DNA of 47,102 bases, taken from Oscillospiraceae bacterium (GTDB lineage Bacteria; Bacillota; Clostridia; Oscillospirales; Ruminococcaceae). This document shows positions 23,611-32,690 of the stretch, piece after piece. Under the pieces are notes generated by a model, which saw only the letters and a program-made list of their open reading frames with translations, was not told the DNA's origin and did not search any database. A program made the position numbers and the translations under genes. How positions within the stretch are numbered: the first letter of the stretch is position 1; the number at the start of each line of letters is the position of its first letter. The stretch is taken from assembly GCA_031253495.1 (NCBI GenBank), contig JAIRWC010000028.1, positions 1 through 47,102 on the forward strand, given 5' to 3'.

Positions 23611-24231
23611 ATGGCGAAAGAAAAAAAGGGCGGGGCGATTTCCAAAAAAACGCTCGCGCTGGTTCAAACGGCAATCCTCGCGGCGCTTATGCTTATTCTC
23701 AATTTTACGGGGATAGGGTATTTTAAAATCGGCGTTTTTTCGCTGACCGTTATGATGGCTCCCGTTATAATCGGCGCGATTACGGTCGGGAAGACGGCGG
23801 GCGCGGTATTGGGGGCGGTGTTTGGCTTAACGGTGATATTACTGCCGGAAACGCAGCTTTTTATGAGCGTTAACCTGCCGCTTACGATAATGCTGTGCGT
23901 CGGGTTAAGGGGCTTGCTGTTGGGATTTTTATGCGGTTTGACGTTCGAGGGGTTTAAAAAAATCGATAAGACGCGGTTATGGTCGTTTATAGCGACGGGG
24001 CTGCTCGCCTCGCTGCTGAACACGGTTATAACCATAGGCGGGATAGCCTTGATTTTCGGCTCGAACCCGACGGTTCTGGAGGCGCTCGGCATGAGCGGCT
24101 TCGGCAAGATGGAGGTTTTTGCCGCCTTTATGTCTTTAGTGGGCGTTCAGGCGATTATCGAGGCGTTTTTGTGTACGTTTACGGCCGTAACGGTCGCCAA
24201 GCCCGTAACGGTCTATATAAATAAAAATTAA
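23611..24231 (+). CDS. ECF-type transporter S component (candidate pantothenate uptake)
   Basis: 206 residues, almost entirely hydrophobic after a short Lys-rich N-terminus (MAKEKKGGAISKKTL), with about six predicted helices and the N-terminal 'ALVQTAILAALMLILNFTGIGYF' segment typical of ECF substrate-binding S components. The energising EcfA and EcfT parts are not here, so it would rely on shared modules elsewhere. It follows coaX by 92 bases; linkage to pantothenate kinase makes pantothenate the most reasonable substrate, as for PanT, but this is inference. AAGAAGGG lies seven bases before ATG 23611. Confidence 0.8.
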   Translation: MAKEKKGGAISKKTLALVQTAILAALMLILNFTGIGYFKIGVFSLTVMMAPVIIGAITVGKTAGAVLGAVFGLTVILLPETQLFMSVNLPLTIMLCVGLRGLLLGFLCGLTFEGFKKIDKTRLWSFIATGLLASLLNTVITIGGIALIFGSNPTVLEALGMSGFGKMEVFAAFMSLVGVQAIIEAFLCTFTAVTVAKPVTVYINKN

Positions 24232-24244
24232 ACATAAGGCGCAA

Positions 24245-27200
24245 ATGAACTTTTTTCAAGCCGTCGCCGAAAGGCTCCCCGAATACAGGGAGCTTATGCG
24301 GCGAATACGCGATGAAAGCCCGTCGCCGCGCGCGGTTACGGGTCTTTCACGCGTGCATAAGGCGCATTTCATAGCGGCGCTGTCATATGAAACGCGGGGA
24401 ACGCCGCTGTTGGTTTTGACGGAAACCGAAAACGAGGCGATGAGACTGCGCGACGATATAGACGCGTTTTTGCGCGTCGGCGGGGCGAACGGCGGCGCGG
24501 CGGCCGTGTACCCGGCGAAGGATTTGAACTTAATCCGCGCCGGCGCCGTTTCGCCCGAATATGAACACCGCCGCCTGGCGATTTTGTCCGAACTGTCGAG
24601 GGAGGATTGCTGCCTTTCGGTCGTGGTGGCGTCGCCGGAAGCGGCGGCGCAAACGACGGTTTCACCCGGCGAAATGAGGGAAAGTATAATCCGCGTTAAA
24701 AAAGGCGGGGATATAAACAGGGAAACGCTGCTCAAACGGCTGGTTGACAACGGCTATTCGCGGCGCGATATGACGGAGGGGGTCTCGCAGTTTTCGGCGC
24801 GGGGCTCGATTATAGATATTTTCCCCGTGAACGGGGACGCGCCCGTGAGAATAGACTTATGGGGCGACACGGCGGAAAAGATAACCCGCTTCGATATTGA
24901 AACGCAAAGGAGCGTCGGCGAAATAAACGAGGCGTATATCCCGCCCGCCGCCGAGTTTTCGGCGGGCGCCGCCCTTTTCGACTATGTGGAACGCGTGGCG
25001 GTCTGCGAAAGCGTCAACTGCGCCGAACAGTTCCGCGCCGCCGAAGCGCGGTTGAGGGACGATATAGAGGCGGCTCTCGCCGCGCTGAAAGAAGACGGCG
25101 GAGACGTCGGCGTTCTCCGTAAAAAATATATGCTTTCAAAATCCGAATACGAGAGCGCCGTTGAAAAACGGGCGGCGGCGTATTTCGGCGCTTTTTCGCG
25201 CAATGCCGCCTCCGTAAACGCGAACGCGCTCCAACTGCCTTCTTGGAACGGCGAATACGGGCAGCTGAAAGAAGACCTCGCCGCTTATATAAAAAACAAC
25301 TATTCCGCGGTAATCTTCGCCGGGACGGAAAAAGCGGCGCGCTCTCTCGCGTTTGACCTGCGGGAGGACGGTTTTATCGCGGATTATTCCGAAAACCCGA
25401 AGAAAATCTTCGCGAAGCACATCTATGTGATACGGGGGACGCTGAGCGCGGGTTACGATTATCCGTCGGAAAAGCTCGCCGCGATAACCCATACGGGCGT
25501 TTCCGGGAAAACGGGGCGGGTCGCGGAGCAGACGTACAGGCTTCGCGCCAAAAAGAAGAAAAAGTCCGAGGAAATACGCTCGCTTACCGAAATTAACGCG
25601 GGGGACTACGTTGTTCACGACAATTATGGAATAGGAATATTCGAGGGCGTTACCAAACTCACGAGCGAAAAGGTCAGCAAGGATTATATAAAAATCCGCT
25701 ACGCGGGAAAGGACGCGCTGTACGTTCCCGTAACGCAGCTTGATTTTATCGCGCGTTACATAGGGAACGCCGACGCCGCCAATATAAGGCTGTCGAAACT
25801 GCGGACGGACAGCTGGCGCAACGCCAAGGCGAAAGCGAAAAAAGCCGCCGCGGAATTGGCGGAGGAGTTAATAGAGCTTTACTCAAAACGCATGAGGAGC
25901 AAAGGTCGCGCTTTCGCTCCCGACACCCGCGAGCAGGAGGAATTTGAGAACCGCTTCAGCTACGTTGAAACGGAAGACCAACTCGTCTGCGTCGGGGAAA
26001 TTAAGCGCGATATGCAAAAAGAGCGGCCGATGGACAGGCTTTTATGCGGGGACGTCGGTTTCGGGAAAACCGAGGTGGCTTTGCGCGGCGCGTTCAAATG
26101 CGTTATGGAGGGGGCGCAGTGCGCTTTGCTGTGCCCTACGACGGTGTTGGCTTGGCAGCATTATCGGACGGCGTTGCAGCGCATGGAGGGCTTTCCCGTC
26201 AATATCGAGCTGCTTTCGCGGTTCCGTTCGGCGAAAGAGCAAAAGCGGATTCTTGAAAAACTTGAAAGCGGCGTGATAGATTTCGTTATAGGAACCCACA
26301 GGCTTGTCGGCAAAGACGTAAGGTTCAAAAACTTGGGGCTGGTGATTATCGACGAGGAACAGCGGTTCGGGGTTTCGCAAAAAGAGAAGCTGAAAGAGGC
26401 GTTCGTGGGGACGGACGTGCTCACGCTTTCGGCGACGCCCATTCCGAGGACGCTCAACATGGCTATGTCGGGGATAAGGGATATGAGCGTTATTGAAACG
26501 CCGCCCCACGACCGTATGCCCGTTACCACTTATGTGGCGGAGTATGACGAAGGGGTGGTCGCCGGGGCGATTAACAAGGAATTAAGGCGGGCGGGGCAGG
26601 TTTATTACGTCCATAACCGCGTGGAAAGCATAGCGTCCCGCGCGGCGAAGATAAGCGAGCTTTGCCCCGAAGCCGTTATCGGCGTCGCCCACGGCAAAAT
26701 GAACGAGGACGAGCTTTTAAAAGTCTGGCGGCGGCTGCTGGACCGCGAAATTGACGTTCTCGTCTGCACGACGCTGATTGAAACCGGGGTGGACGTCCCC
26801 AACGTCAATACGCTGATTGTTGAAAACGCCGACAGGATGGGCTTGGCGCAACTGCACCAGTTAAGGGGCAGGGTGGGCAGAACGAACCGCCGCGCTTACG
26901 CTTATTTCACTTTTAAACAAGGGAAGGTTCTTACGGAAATCGCCGAAAAAAGGCTGAACGCCATCCGCGAGTTCACGCGGTTCGGCGCGGGGTTCAAAAT
27001 CGCGTTGCGCGATTTGGAAATACGCGGGGCGGGCAGCGTTTTGGGGGAAAGCCAGTCGGGGCATATGTCGGCGGTGGGTTATGAAACGTATGTGAAACTT
27101 TTGAAGGAAGCCGTCGACGAACTGACCGACGGGGCTTCGGGCGGCGGCGGCGGCGCTCCGACCGTTCCCGCGGGTTGCGTCGTGGACGTCAAAGCCGACG

Positions 27201-27634
27201 CCTATATCCCCGAAAGCTATATTTCCAATCAGGCGCAGAGGATTTCATGCTATAAAAAAATCGCCGAAATCCGCGACGAAGAATCGGCGCTTGACGTGAT
27301 TGACGAGCTGACCGACCGTTACGGCGAGATTCCCAAACCCGCCAAAGGGCTGATAGACGCGGCGCGGGTCAGGAACATGGCGGCGGCGCTGGGTATAAGC
27401 GAGGTTACGCAAGAGGGGGACGTTTTGATGTTTTATCGCGATGAAAACCGCCCCATGACGCAAGACGACATACATAGGGTGTTCGGCGCTTCGGAAACGT
27501 TCGGGGAGCGCGTCGCGCTTAACCTGACGGGCAGGACGGGGCTGTCGCTGAAAACGGTTAAAGGCGAAGGGGTTATGGAGGCGGCGGTTAAGCTGCTGAG
27601 GCTGCTGCATAATCCTTTAAAATCGAAACCTTAA
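24245..27634 (+). CDS. mfd: Transcription-repair coupling factor Mfd
   Basis: An 1129-residue SF2 translocase that removes stalled RNA polymerase at lesions and recruits UvrA. The UvrB-like N-terminal part (to ~350) contains 'SQFSARGSIIDIFPV'. The RNA-polymerase-interacting domain has 'GDYVVHDNYGIGIFEG'. The helicase core has Walker A CGDVGFGKTE (about 600-609), the DEEQ box in 'VIIDEEQRFGV' (about 702), 'LSATPIPRTLNMAMSGIRDMS' and the TRG-type motif 'QLRGRVGRTNRRAYAYF'. The D7 C-terminal domain follows, after a short Gly-rich insertion. Length is normal for the family. ATG 24245 has AAGG five bases upstream. Confidence 0.97.
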   Translation: MNFFQAVAERLPEYRELMRRIRDESPSPRAVTGLSRVHKAHFIAALSYETRGTPLLVLTETENEAMRLRDDIDAFLRVGGANGGAAAVYPAKDLNLIRAGAVSPEYEHRRLAILSELSREDCCLSVVVASPEAAAQTTVSPGEMRESIIRVKKGGDINRETLLKRLVDNGYSRRDMTEGVSQFSARGSIIDIFPVNGDAPVRIDLWGDTAEKITRFDIETQRSVGEINEAYIPPAAEFSAGAALFDYVERVAVCESVNCAEQFRAAEARLRDDIEAALAALKEDGGDVGVLRKKYMLSKSEYESAVEKRAAAYFGAFSRNAASVNANALQLPSWNGEYGQLKEDLAAYIKNNYSAVIFAGTEKAARSLAFDLREDGFIADYSENPKKIFAKHIYVIRGTLSAGYDYPSEKLAAITHTGVSGKTGRVAEQTYRLRAKKKKKSEEIRSLTEINAGDYVVHDNYGIGIFEGVTKLTSEKVSKDYIKIRYAGKDALYVPVTQLDFIARYIGNADAANIRLSKLRTDSWRNAKAKAKKAAAELAEELIELYSKRMRSKGRAFAPDTREQEEFENRFSYVETEDQLVCVGEIKRDMQKERPMDRLLCGDVGFGKTEVALRGAFKCVMEGAQCALLCPTTVLAWQHYRTALQRMEGFPVNIELLSRFRSAKEQKRILEKLESGVIDFVIGTHRLVGKDVRFKNLGLVIIDEEQRFGVSQKEKLKEAFVGTDVLTLSATPIPRTLNMAMSGIRDMSVIETPPHDRMPVTTYVAEYDEGVVAGAINKELRRAGQVYYVHNRVESIASRAAKISELCPEAVIGVAHGKMNEDELLKVWRRLLDREIDVLVCTTLIETGVDVPNVNTLIVENADRMGLAQLHQLRGRVGRTNRRAYAYFTFKQGKVLTEIAEKRLNAIREFTRFGAGFKIALRDLEIRGAGSVLGESQSGHMSAVGYETYVKLLKEAVDELTDGASGGGGGAPTVPAGCVVDVKADAYIPESYISNQAQRISCYKKIAEIRDEESALDVIDELTDRYGEIPKPAKGLIDAARVRNMAAALGISEVTQEGDVLMFYRDENRPMTQDDIHRVFGASETFGERVALNLTGRTGLSLKTVKGEGVMEAAVKLLRLLHNPLKSKP

Positions 27635-27649
27635 ACGGTCGCGAAACGC

Positions 27650-27678
27650 TTGACTTAGGGGAATTTTTGTTATATAAT
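27650..27678 (+). promoter_or_regulatory. Strong promoter of the xpaC-telA pair
   Basis: TTGACT (27650-27655), 17-bp spacer, perfect TATAAT (27673-27678). It lies 39 bp before the XpaC-like start codon and just after mfd. Confidence 0.88.
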
Positions 27679-27717
27679 GGAACAAAGCGGCAATTTTGGG
27701 AGAAGGAGGGGCGGAAT

Positions 27718-28803
27718 ATGAAACCGAACAAAAACGCGAAAACGGCGGATATTGTTTTCGGTATGCTGGTGATAGCGTTGTCGCTGTTCGTCGCGGGGGT
27801 GTGTTTGCTGTCGGCGCTGTTTTCCTTTGTCGGGGGTTTATTCGGGAACGGGATAGGCACGGCGGGGTGGATGGTGATTTTCGGTCCGGTATTCGGCGCG
27901 GCGTGGGTTTTCGTCGGGATAAAGGCGATTTTACGGGCGGAAAGGAGCGGGCGTTACGAAAAGATTATCGGCGCTTACCCGCGCTATAAAATTTCCGATA
28001 TTCTCAAAGCCGCGGGAAAGCCGCTGAAAAGTGTTTCCGCCGATTTAAAGACGATGAAGAAGCGCGGCTATTTCGAGGGGATGTCTTTCGACCTCGAAAA
28101 CAAAGAGTTGGTGTTCGCGCCGAACAGCGAACCGCTCCCTCAGTTGGAGGCGGAGGCGGATTTCGTTTACAAAGAAAACAGGGAACTGCCCGTTCTCGCT
28201 TTGGTAACGGCGTTGATAACGGCGCTTACCTTTTCGGCGGGGACGTTCGATATGACGGCGCCCGCGCTGGTAACGGGGGCGTGCGCGTTTTTCCTTATGA
28301 TGCTGTTTTTCCCCGCGCCGGTGTATTTTACCGAAGTCAAAAGGAAAACGCCCGCCGTGAAAAAACCGTCGGCGACCGGGAACGAGGCGCTTGACGGGGC
28401 GCTTTACGCGATTTATGAAAGCAAGAAGGAGTTTATACGCATTTCAACGGTTATAAGCGAGCGGAAAATCCGCGAACCGGTGAAAGAGTTATTAAGGCTT
28501 TTGGAAGAAATCGCCGCTTTTATCACGGAGAATCCCGAAAAAGCGAAAAATCTGCGGCAGTTCGTCGGATATTATTTGCCGACGACGGTGAGCTTCCTTA
28601 AAACCTACGAGGAGCTGAACGCGAAGCCGGACAAAGGCGGGAACATACTCGCGACGCTTGAGAAAATCGAGGAAGTTACCGGAAAGATGACGGATGTGTT
28701 CAAACGGGAATACGACGACCTGTTCAGCGATAAGGCGATGGGCGTTTCGGCGGAAATTTCGGTTATGCAGTCGATAATAAACGAGCATCAAAATAAATTA
28801 TAA
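27718..28803 (+). CDS. xpaC: XpaC-like membrane protein (BCIP hydrolysis family)
   Basis: 361 residues. Two membrane helices near the N-terminus (about 10-33 and 41-58) are followed by a winged-helix-like segment 'YPRYKISDILKAAGKPLKSVSADLKTMKKRGYF', a second helix pair (about 161-207), and a helical C-terminal domain ('LPTTVSFLKTYEEL', '.TLEKIEEVTGKMTDVF') matching the XpaC '5-bromo-4-chloroindolyl phosphate hydrolysis' family. It is followed 17 bases later by telA, the conserved partner gene. ATG 27718 has GGAGGGG upstream and a strong promoter. The true cellular role of XpaC is not established. Confidence 0.8.
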   Translation: MKPNKNAKTADIVFGMLVIALSLFVAGVCLLSALFSFVGGLFGNGIGTAGWMVIFGPVFGAAWVFVGIKAILRAERSGRYEKIIGAYPRYKISDILKAAGKPLKSVSADLKTMKKRGYFEGMSFDLENKELVFAPNSEPLPQLEAEADFVYKENRELPVLALVTALITALTFSAGTFDMTAPALVTGACAFFLMMLFFPAPVYFTEVKRKTPAVKKPSATGNEALDGALYAIYESKKEFIRISTVISERKIREPVKELLRLLEEIAAFITENPEKAKNLRQFVGYYLPTTVSFLKTYEELNAKPDKGGNILATLEKIEEVTGKMTDVFKREYDDLFSDKAMGVSAEISVMQSIINEHQNKL

Positions 28804-28820
28804 CGTAAGGAGTAACCCCC

Positions 28821-30017
28821 ATGGACGAAAACAAAATCGAACTGTCCCTCGACCTCCCGGAAACGCCCGAAGCCCCGGCTTCGCTCGTAACCCGCGACGC
28901 TTTCACGGCGGTGGCGGAGGCGGTTAAGCCCGACACGTCGAAGCTCACGGAGGAAGAAAAGCGGATAGTATCCGACTTCGCGCAGAAAATCGACGTCAAG
29001 AACTCGGCGCAGATTCTGCAGTACGGCGGGCAGGCGCAGAAGAAAATCTCGTCGTTTTCCGAAGCCGCGCTCGCCAACGTCCGAACCAAGGACATGGACG
29101 AAATAGGCGGAATGGTTACGAACTTGATTATGCAGTTAAGGAACTTTGAAATCGAGGACGGCGGCAAAAAACCGGGCCTGTTCAAGAAGCAGCGGGACAA
29201 ACTCGCCCAGAAAAAGGCGGAGTACGACGTTGTGGAGAAGAACATCGACAAGATTTGCGGCGTTCTTGAGAACCACAAGATGACGCTTATGAAAGACGTG
29301 GCGATGCTCGACCAGATGTACGAGAAAAACCTTGACTATTACAAGGAGCTTTCGATGTATATAATCGCGGGTCGGCAGAAGCTGCGGGAAATTATCGAGA
29401 GCGAGCTTCCGAAGCTGCAGGAAAAGGCGGTCAAGTCGGGGCTTGCGGAAGACGCGCAGGAGGCCAACTATTTAGCCGATATGTGCAACCGCTTTGACAA
29501 AAAGCTGCACGACCTGGAACTCACGAGAATGGTTTCGGTGCAGATGAGCCCGCAGATAAGGCTGGTTCAAAGCACCAACAACATCATGGTCGAGAAAATC
29601 CAGTCCTCGCTTGTCAACACAATCCCCCTGTGGAAGAACCAGATGGTCCTCGCCCTCGGAATGGCGCACTCGCAGGCGGCAATCAAGGCGCAAAGGGAAG
29701 TTACCGACGTTACCAACCAGTTGCTCCGGAAGAACGCGGATATGCTCAAGCAAAACACAATCGAGGCGGCCAAGGAATCCGAGCGGAGCATTATCGACAT
29801 TGAAACCCTAAAGCACACCAACCAGTCGCTTATCACCACGCTTGACGAGGTTTTGAGAATCCAGCAGGACGGCAAGGCCAAACGCCGCGAAGCCGAGGCG
29901 GAACTCGTTAAAATCGAGGACGAGCTTAAAACAAAGCTGCTTGACATTCGCGACGCGGGCAAACCGCCGGTTATAGAGGCGGAACCGGTTGACGGCGGCG
30001 GGCTGACGTTGGAGTAA
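28821..30017 (+). CDS. telA: Toxic anion resistance protein, TelA/KlaA family
   Basis: A 398-residue, mainly helical cytoplasmic protein. It shows the TelA family progression: 'F...I D.......QYG..AQ.KIS.FSE..L..VRTKDMDE.G', 'GLFKK', 'LDQMYEKNLDYYKELSMYIIAG', 'RMVSVQMSPQIRLVQSTNNIMVEKIQSS', 'NTIPLWKNQMVLAL', and a long C-terminal coiled coil. Such proteins are linked to resistance to tellurite and other toxic anions and to envelope stress, by an unknown mechanism. AAGGAG lies eight bases before ATG 28821. The gene ends at a hairpin just before mnmG. Confidence 0.92.
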   Translation: MDENKIELSLDLPETPEAPASLVTRDAFTAVAEAVKPDTSKLTEEEKRIVSDFAQKIDVKNSAQILQYGGQAQKKISSFSEAALANVRTKDMDEIGGMVTNLIMQLRNFEIEDGGKKPGLFKKQRDKLAQKKAEYDVVEKNIDKICGVLENHKMTLMKDVAMLDQMYEKNLDYYKELSMYIIAGRQKLREIIESELPKLQEKAVKSGLAEDAQEANYLADMCNRFDKKLHDLELTRMVSVQMSPQIRLVQSTNNIMVEKIQSSLVNTIPLWKNQMVLALGMAHSQAAIKAQREVTDVTNQLLRKNADMLKQNTIEAAKESERSIIDIETLKHTNQSLITTLDEVLRIQQDGKAKRREAEAELVKIEDELKTKLLDIRDAGKPPVIEAEPVDGGGLTLE

Positions 30018-30030
30018 CGGGCGATTACGC

Positions 30031-30067
30031 AATCACTGCCTTTGCCGTTATGGCAAGGGCAGTGATT
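30031..30067 (+). terminator. Hairpin terminator after telA
   Basis: A 16-bp stem (30031-30046 with 30052-30067, one G-T wobble) around a 5-base loop. The following sequence (TTCCTACATTT) is only moderately T-rich, so termination may be partial and mnmG may receive read-through. Confidence 0.65.
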
Positions 30068-30085
30068 TCCTACATTTAGGGGGAA

Positions 30086-30101
30086 TGTTCCACGTGGAAC
30101 A
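30086..30101. promoter_or_regulatory. parS-like site (ParB/Spo0J binding), mnmG leader
   Basis: TGTTCCACGTGGAACA is a perfect 16-bp palindrome that fits the Spo0J parS consensus TGTTNCACGTGNAACA. It sits between the AGGGGGA Shine-Dalgarno sequence (30078-30084) and the mnmG ATG at 30105. It is about 21 kb from the candidate origin, the usual range for parS. Confidence 0.85.
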
Positions 30102-30104
30102 TAT

Positions 30105-31991
30105 ATGTCGAAAATGTTTCTTGACTCATACGACATTATAGTAATCGGGGCGGGGCACGCGGGGTGTGAAGCCGCGCTTGCCTCGGCTCGGATTGGCGCA
30201 AAGAACGGCGAACCGCTTCGGGTGGCGGCGTTTTGCCTTTCCGCCGACACAATCGCGAATATGCCCTGCAACCCCTGCATCGGCGGAACCGCCAAAGGTC
30301 AGCTTGTGGGGGAAATCGACGCGCTCGGCGGCGAAATGGGGCGGGCGGCGGACGCGACGACCATACAATCCCGAACCCTCAACCTTGGGAAAGGGGCGGC
30401 GGTTCACTCGCTCCGCGCGCAATGCGACAGGGTGCGGTATCACTTACACATGAAGCGGGTAATGGAGCGACAGCCCAATTTGGAAATCAAGCAGGGGGAA
30501 ATCGTTGAAATAATCGCCGAGCGCGGGTCGGTCAAGGGGGTAAAGACGCGGCTCGGCGCGGAATACGGCGCGAAAGCCGTCATAATTACAACGGGAACCT
30601 ACTTGGGCGGGAGAATCCACGTGGGCGAGGCGAGTTACGACGGCGCGGCGGACGGGTTAGCCCCCGCGTTGTTTCTCGCGGAAAACTTAAACCGGCTTGG
30701 AATCCGAACCCGCCGCTTCAAGACGGGAACGCCCGCGAGGGTACACAAGCGTTCGATTGACTTTTCCAAAATGGAGGAACAGCGCGGCGACGGAATTATA
30801 ACGCCGTTTTCCTTTGACGCCGCGATTAAGCCGCAAAATCTTATTATCTGCCACATAACCCACACCAACGAGCGAACCCACGGGGTTATACGCGAGAACC
30901 TGAACCGTTCGCCTTTGTATTCGGGGAGGATTAAGGCGACCGGGGCGCGGTATTGTCCGAGCATCGAGGACAAAATAGTGCGGTTTGCGGACAAGGAGCG
31001 GCACCAGCTTTTCATTGAACCCATGGGGCTTGACACCGAGGAATACTATTTGCAGGGGCTGTCGAGTTCGCTTCCCGAAGAGGCGCAGCAGCGTCTAATC
31101 CGAACAATCGCGGGCTTGGAAAACGCCGAAATTATCCGCCCCGCCTACGCCATAGAGTACGACTGTTGCGACCCGCGGGAATTGTTCCCGACGCTTGAGT
31201 TCAAGGGGGTAAGGGGGCTGTACGGGGCGGGGCAGTTCAACGGGACGTCGGGGTACGAGGAAGCGGCGGCGCAGGGGTTGATCGCGGGAATCAACGCGGC
31301 TTTGGCGTTGCTTGGGGAAAAACCCTACATTCCCGACAGGACGACGTCATATATCGGGGTAATGGTTGACGATTTGGCGACAAAGGGGGTTGACGAGCCT
31401 TACCGAATGATGACTTCCCGCGCCGAGCACCGAATGAGCATAAGGCAGGACAACGCCCCGGAGCGGTTATGCGAAACGGGGTACGGGATAGGCTTATTGG
31501 AAAAGCCGCGATATGCCGTGTTCAAAGAACAACAGGCGATTATCGAAGCCGAAATTTCGCGGTTAAGGCAAACGACAATCAAGCCCTCCCCCGAATTAAA
31601 CGCCTTTCTCGCCGAGAACAATTCCGCTCCGATAAACCAACCCATCCGTCTTTACGAACTGCTCAAACGCCCGAACATCGGTTACGCCGAGCTTATGGAA
31701 TTCGACGGCGGCGCGCCGATTATCGAAAGCAACATCGCCGAAAAAATCGGAATAAACATAAAGTACGAGGGGTATATCAAGGTACAGGAAGAGAAAATCC
31801 GTTCCATGCGCGAGCTTGAGGAGAGAACCCTACCGCCTGATTTGGACTATTCCGCGATAAAAGGGCTGCGTTTGGAGGCGCGGGAAAAGCTGAACCTTCA
31901 CAAACCGCTGAACGTCGGGCAGGCGAGCAGGATTCCGGGGGTCAACCCCGCGGACGTTTCGGTGCTGTTGATATGGTTAGCAAACAAGTAA
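30105..31991 (+). CDS. mnmG: tRNA uridine-5-carboxymethylaminomethyl modification enzyme MnmG (GidA)
   Basis: A 628-residue FAD enzyme that, with MnmE, modifies the wobble uridine of several tRNAs. The FAD-binding motif is '[20 protein letters not shown]' (about 9-28), followed by '[17 protein letters not shown]', 'GTYLGG', 'LRQKTGTP'-equivalent '[11 protein letters not shown]', '[21 protein letters not shown]' and '[13 protein letters not shown]', all conserved. The ATG at 30105 gives the canonical N-terminus. The only good Shine-Dalgarno sequence is 20 bases upstream, separated from it by the parS palindrome. mnmE is not adjacent; rsmG follows. Confidence 0.97.
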   Translation: MSKMFLDSYDIIVIGAGHAGCEAALASARIGAKNGEPLRVAAFCLSADTIANMPCNPCIGGTAKGQLVGEIDALGGEMGRAADATTIQSRTLNLGKGAAVHSLRAQCDRVRYHLHMKRVMERQPNLEIKQGEIVEIIAERGSVKGVKTRLGAEYGAKAVIITTGTYLGGRIHVGEASYDGAADGLAPALFLAENLNRLGIRTRRFKTGTPARVHKRSIDFSKMEEQRGDGIITPFSFDAAIKPQNLIICHITHTNERTHGVIRENLNRSPLYSGRIKATGARYCPSIEDKIVRFADKERHQLFIEPMGLDTEEYYLQGLSSSLPEEAQQRLIRTIAGLENAEIIRPAYAIEYDCCDPRELFPTLEFKGVRGLYGAGQFNGTSGYEEAAAQGLIAGINAALALLGEKPYIPDRTTSYIGVMVDDLATKGVDEPYRMMTSRAEHRMSIRQDNAPERLCETGYGIGLLEKPRYAVFKEQQAIIEAEISRLRQTTIKPSPELNAFLAENNSAPINQPIRLYELLKRPNIGYAELMEFDGGAPIIESNIAEKIGINIKYEGYIKVQEEKIRSMRELEERTLPPDLDYSAIKGLRLEAREKLNLHKPLNVGQASRIPGVNPADVSVLLIWLANK

Positions 31992-32015
31992 CAAGTAACA
32001 ATTAAGGTGCCACAC

Positions 32016-32690
32016 ATGACCGAAGCTTTTTTTCAAGACAACCGCGACACACTCAACCGCCTAACCGCGTTTATGCTTGCCTACAACCAAAAGGTGAACC
32101 TCACGCGAATCACCGAACCCGCCGACATTCGGGAAAAGCACTATCTCGACTCGATTTTGCCGCTGACAATATATAATGTTCCACGTGGAACAATAACACT
32201 TGATGTAGGCAGCGGCGCGGGGTTTCCGGGAATACCGATGAAGCTTTTCCGTCCCGATTTAGAAATAACCCTGCTTGATTCGGCGAAAAAGCGAACCGAC
32301 TATCTTGCGGCGGCATTGCGTGAAATCGGGGTGAACTGCGCGGTTATAACGGGCAGGAGCGAGGAACTCGCCCACGACGGCGAATTGCGCGAGGGGTTCG
32401 GGTTGGTAACGGCGCGCGCCGTCGCTAACCTTCCCGCGTTATGCGAATACTGCCTGCCTTTTGTGAAGGTTGGCGGGGTTTTTCTCGCGATGAAAGGCGA
32501 GAACAGCGAAGCGGCTTCGGCGAAGGGCGCGGCGAAGTTATTGGGGGGGGAAATCGCGGAGGTGAAAGAATACGCGCTTACGGGCGGCGACAGGAGAAGC
32601 CTTGCGGTTATAAGAAAAACCTCGCAAACGCCTGCAAATTACCCGCGAAAGCGCGTGAATATCATAAAGAACCCGCTGGGAGCGTTTTAA
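32016..32690 (+). CDS. rsmG: 16S rRNA (guanine-527-N7)-methyltransferase RsmG (GidB)
   Basis: A 224-residue SAM-dependent methyltransferase acting on the 530 loop of 16S rRNA. Signature segments are 'NLTRITEP.DI.EKHYLDSI', 'LDVGSGAGFPGIPMKL' (SAM motif I), 'LLDSAKKRTDYL' and 'VTARAVANLPALCEYCLPFVK', plus the basic tail 'YPRKR...KNPL'. ATG 32016 has AAGG eight bases upstream; GTG 32007 is a less likely start. Codons 54-59 (NVPRGT) coincide with a second perfect parS-like palindrome. Its TAA shares bases with the TAA of the convergent M23 gene. parA and parB, frequent downstream neighbours, are absent. Confidence 0.96.
   Translation: MTEAFFQDNRDTLNRLTAFMLAYNQKVNLTRITEPADIREKHYLDSILPLTIYNVPRGTITLDVGSGAGFPGIPMKLFRPDLEITLLDSAKKRTDYLAAALREIGVNCAVITGRSEELAHDGELREGFGLVTARAVANLPALCEYCLPFVKVGGVFLAMKGENSEAASAKGAAKLLGGEIAEVKEYALTGGDRRSLAVIRKTSQTPANYPRKRVNIIKNPLGAF
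32177..32192. promoter_or_regulatory. parS-like site inside rsmG
   Basis: A second exact copy of TGTTCCACGTGGAACA, 2.1 kb from the first, within the rsmG coding region. Two identical 16-bp palindromes so close together, both fitting the Spo0J consensus, make chance unlikely. Confidence 0.88.
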
